Shown here: piece after piece, positions 42,328-42,738 of the stretch | How positions within the stretch are numbered: position 1 is the first letter of the stretch | Layout of the letters: every line of letters begins with the position of its first letter | NCBI GenBank assembly: GCA_965368405.1 | Contig: CBDUMS010000020.1 | Location: 1 to 42,738, forward strand | Length of the DNA stretch: 42,738 nt | DNA from: S012-113 sp965368405 | GTDB lineage: Bacteria; Bacteroidota; Bacteroidia; Cytophagales; Cyclobacteriaceae | Direction: 5' to 3' | Made by a program: the position numbers and the translations under genes | The notes under the pieces: model-generated | Told to the model about the DNA's origin: nothing | Databases searched by the model: none | Seen by the model: the letters and a program-made list of their open reading frames with translations, nothing else

Positions 42328-42738
42328 ATGGCCGAGTTAAAAACTAAACCAAACGACGGAAGTGTTGCCAAGTTTATTAATAGCGTTGACGATACTCAAA
42401 AAAAAGAAGATGCGTGGAAACTGCTAGAAATAATGGAAGAAATTGCCGGTGCACCGGCAAAAATGTGGGGACCAAGCATCGTTGGTTTTGGCACCTATCA
42501 TTATGTATATGATTCCGGTAGAACTGGCGACTGGATGCTCACTGGATTCTCACCTCGCAAGCAAGCACTAACCTTATATCTAATGTCTGGATATGCTCCG
42601 TTTAAAGAAGATCTCAAGAAGTTAGGAAAGCACAAAATAGGAAAATCCTGCCTCTACATTAAAAGACTGAGCGATGTTGATGAAAAAGTACTTCGAAAAA
42701 TGATTAAGGAATCGATTATAAAAGTTAAAGAGCGCTAT
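42328..42738 (+). CDS. DUF1801 protein, 3' end beyond window
   Basis: A plus-strand frame from ATG 42328 runs to the window end with no stop (137 codons). The product has the DUF1801 motifs GAPAKMWGPSIVGFGTYHYVYDSG and TGDWMLTGFSPRKQALTLYLMSGYAPF, and ends in a KxGKSCLYIKRLSD segment. The DUF1801 fold is YdhG/YjbR/CyaY-like; function unknown. Only a few residues are likely missing. Confidence 0.85.
   Translation, partial: MAELKTKPNDGSVAKFINSVDDTQKKEDAWKLLEIMEEIAGAPAKMWGPSIVGFGTYHYVYDSGRTGDWMLTGFSPRKQALTLYLMSGYAPFKEDLKKLGKHKIGKSCLYIKRLSDVDEKVLRKMIKESIIKVKERY

Noticed and set aside
42443..42460. Perfect 18-bp palindrome TTGCCGGTGCACCGGCAA
   Set aside because: It lies inside the DUF1801 coding frame and encodes the conserved GAPAK region, so codon constraint explains it as well as a site would.
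1..42738. CRISPR arrays, tRNA or rRNA genes, insertion sequences, attachment sites, toxin-antitoxin or phage genes
   Set aside because: I looked for spaced direct repeats, cloverleaf-like segments, transposase motifs and integrases and saw none that hold up by eye.

Overview
The window looks like a chromosomal segment of a Bacteroidota bacterium, probably a marine or soil member of the Cytophagales. I base this on the gene families (DUF2490 outer-membrane barrels, a DUF3127 protein, a DUF4136 lipoprotein, a PD40-propeller amidohydrolase, a short fold-III decarboxylase next to a deoxyhypusine-synthase homologue). Other support comes from moderate-to-low GC, few Shine-Dalgarno sites, and several copies of the Bacteroidota -7 promoter element TAnnTTTG just upstream of genes. 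I cannot name the genus. I saw no rRNA, tRNA, insertion sequence, integrase, CRISPR array or phage gene.

Layout. 1-9.7 kb: an exported amidohydrolase, a DUF4287/DUF5655 protein, an acyl-CoA synthetase and an ACC-deaminase-like PLP enzyme on the minus strand; an RluA-type pseudouridine synthase on the plus strand; then RidA and two tandem DUF2490 barrel proteins on the minus strand. 9.7-14.3 kb: mfd, followed by a soluble histidine kinase that faces a stand-alone receiver protein tail to tail. 14.4-18 kb: two related zinc-free MDR oxidoreductases flanking an exported M20 amidohydrolase. 18-21.7 kb: a polyamine locus (acidic small protein, fold-III decarboxylase, agmatinase-type ureohydrolase, deoxyhypusine-synthase-like protein), with the last three genes overlapping end to start. 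21.7-26.3 kb: a seven-helix membrane protein, then a compact phenolic-lipid type biosynthetic cluster of FAD oxidoreductase, UbiA prenyltransferase, type III polyketide synthase and methyltransferase. 26.3-31.4 kb: DsbA-like protein, a trans-sulfuration enzyme, a DUF3127 protein with an SSB-like C-terminal tip, three small overlapping genes ending in a DUF4136 lipoprotein, a LolC/E-type permease and rbfA. 31.5-36.4 kb: a polytopic membrane protein with a TTG start, purK-purE, a lipoprotein cyclophilin, a GNAT and a cupin lipoprotein. 36.4-36.7 kb: a decayed purE 3' fragment. 36.7-42.7 kb: a cadherin-like lipoprotein, aldo/keto reductase, MFS transporter, a GH13 amylase, a monothiol thioredoxin-like lipoprotein and a DUF1801 protein cut by the window end.

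The two loci most worth follow-up are the type III PKS/UbiA/methyltransferase/flavoprotein cluster, whose product I cannot name, and the decarboxylase-agmatinase-DHS operon, because bacteria lack the eIF5A substrate of true deoxyhypusine synthase. The clearest unexpected item is the purE remnant at about 36.45-36.62 kb, which no intact gene explains. The convergent gene pairs are very tight: three overlap at their 3' ends, and only one is separated by more than 17 bp.
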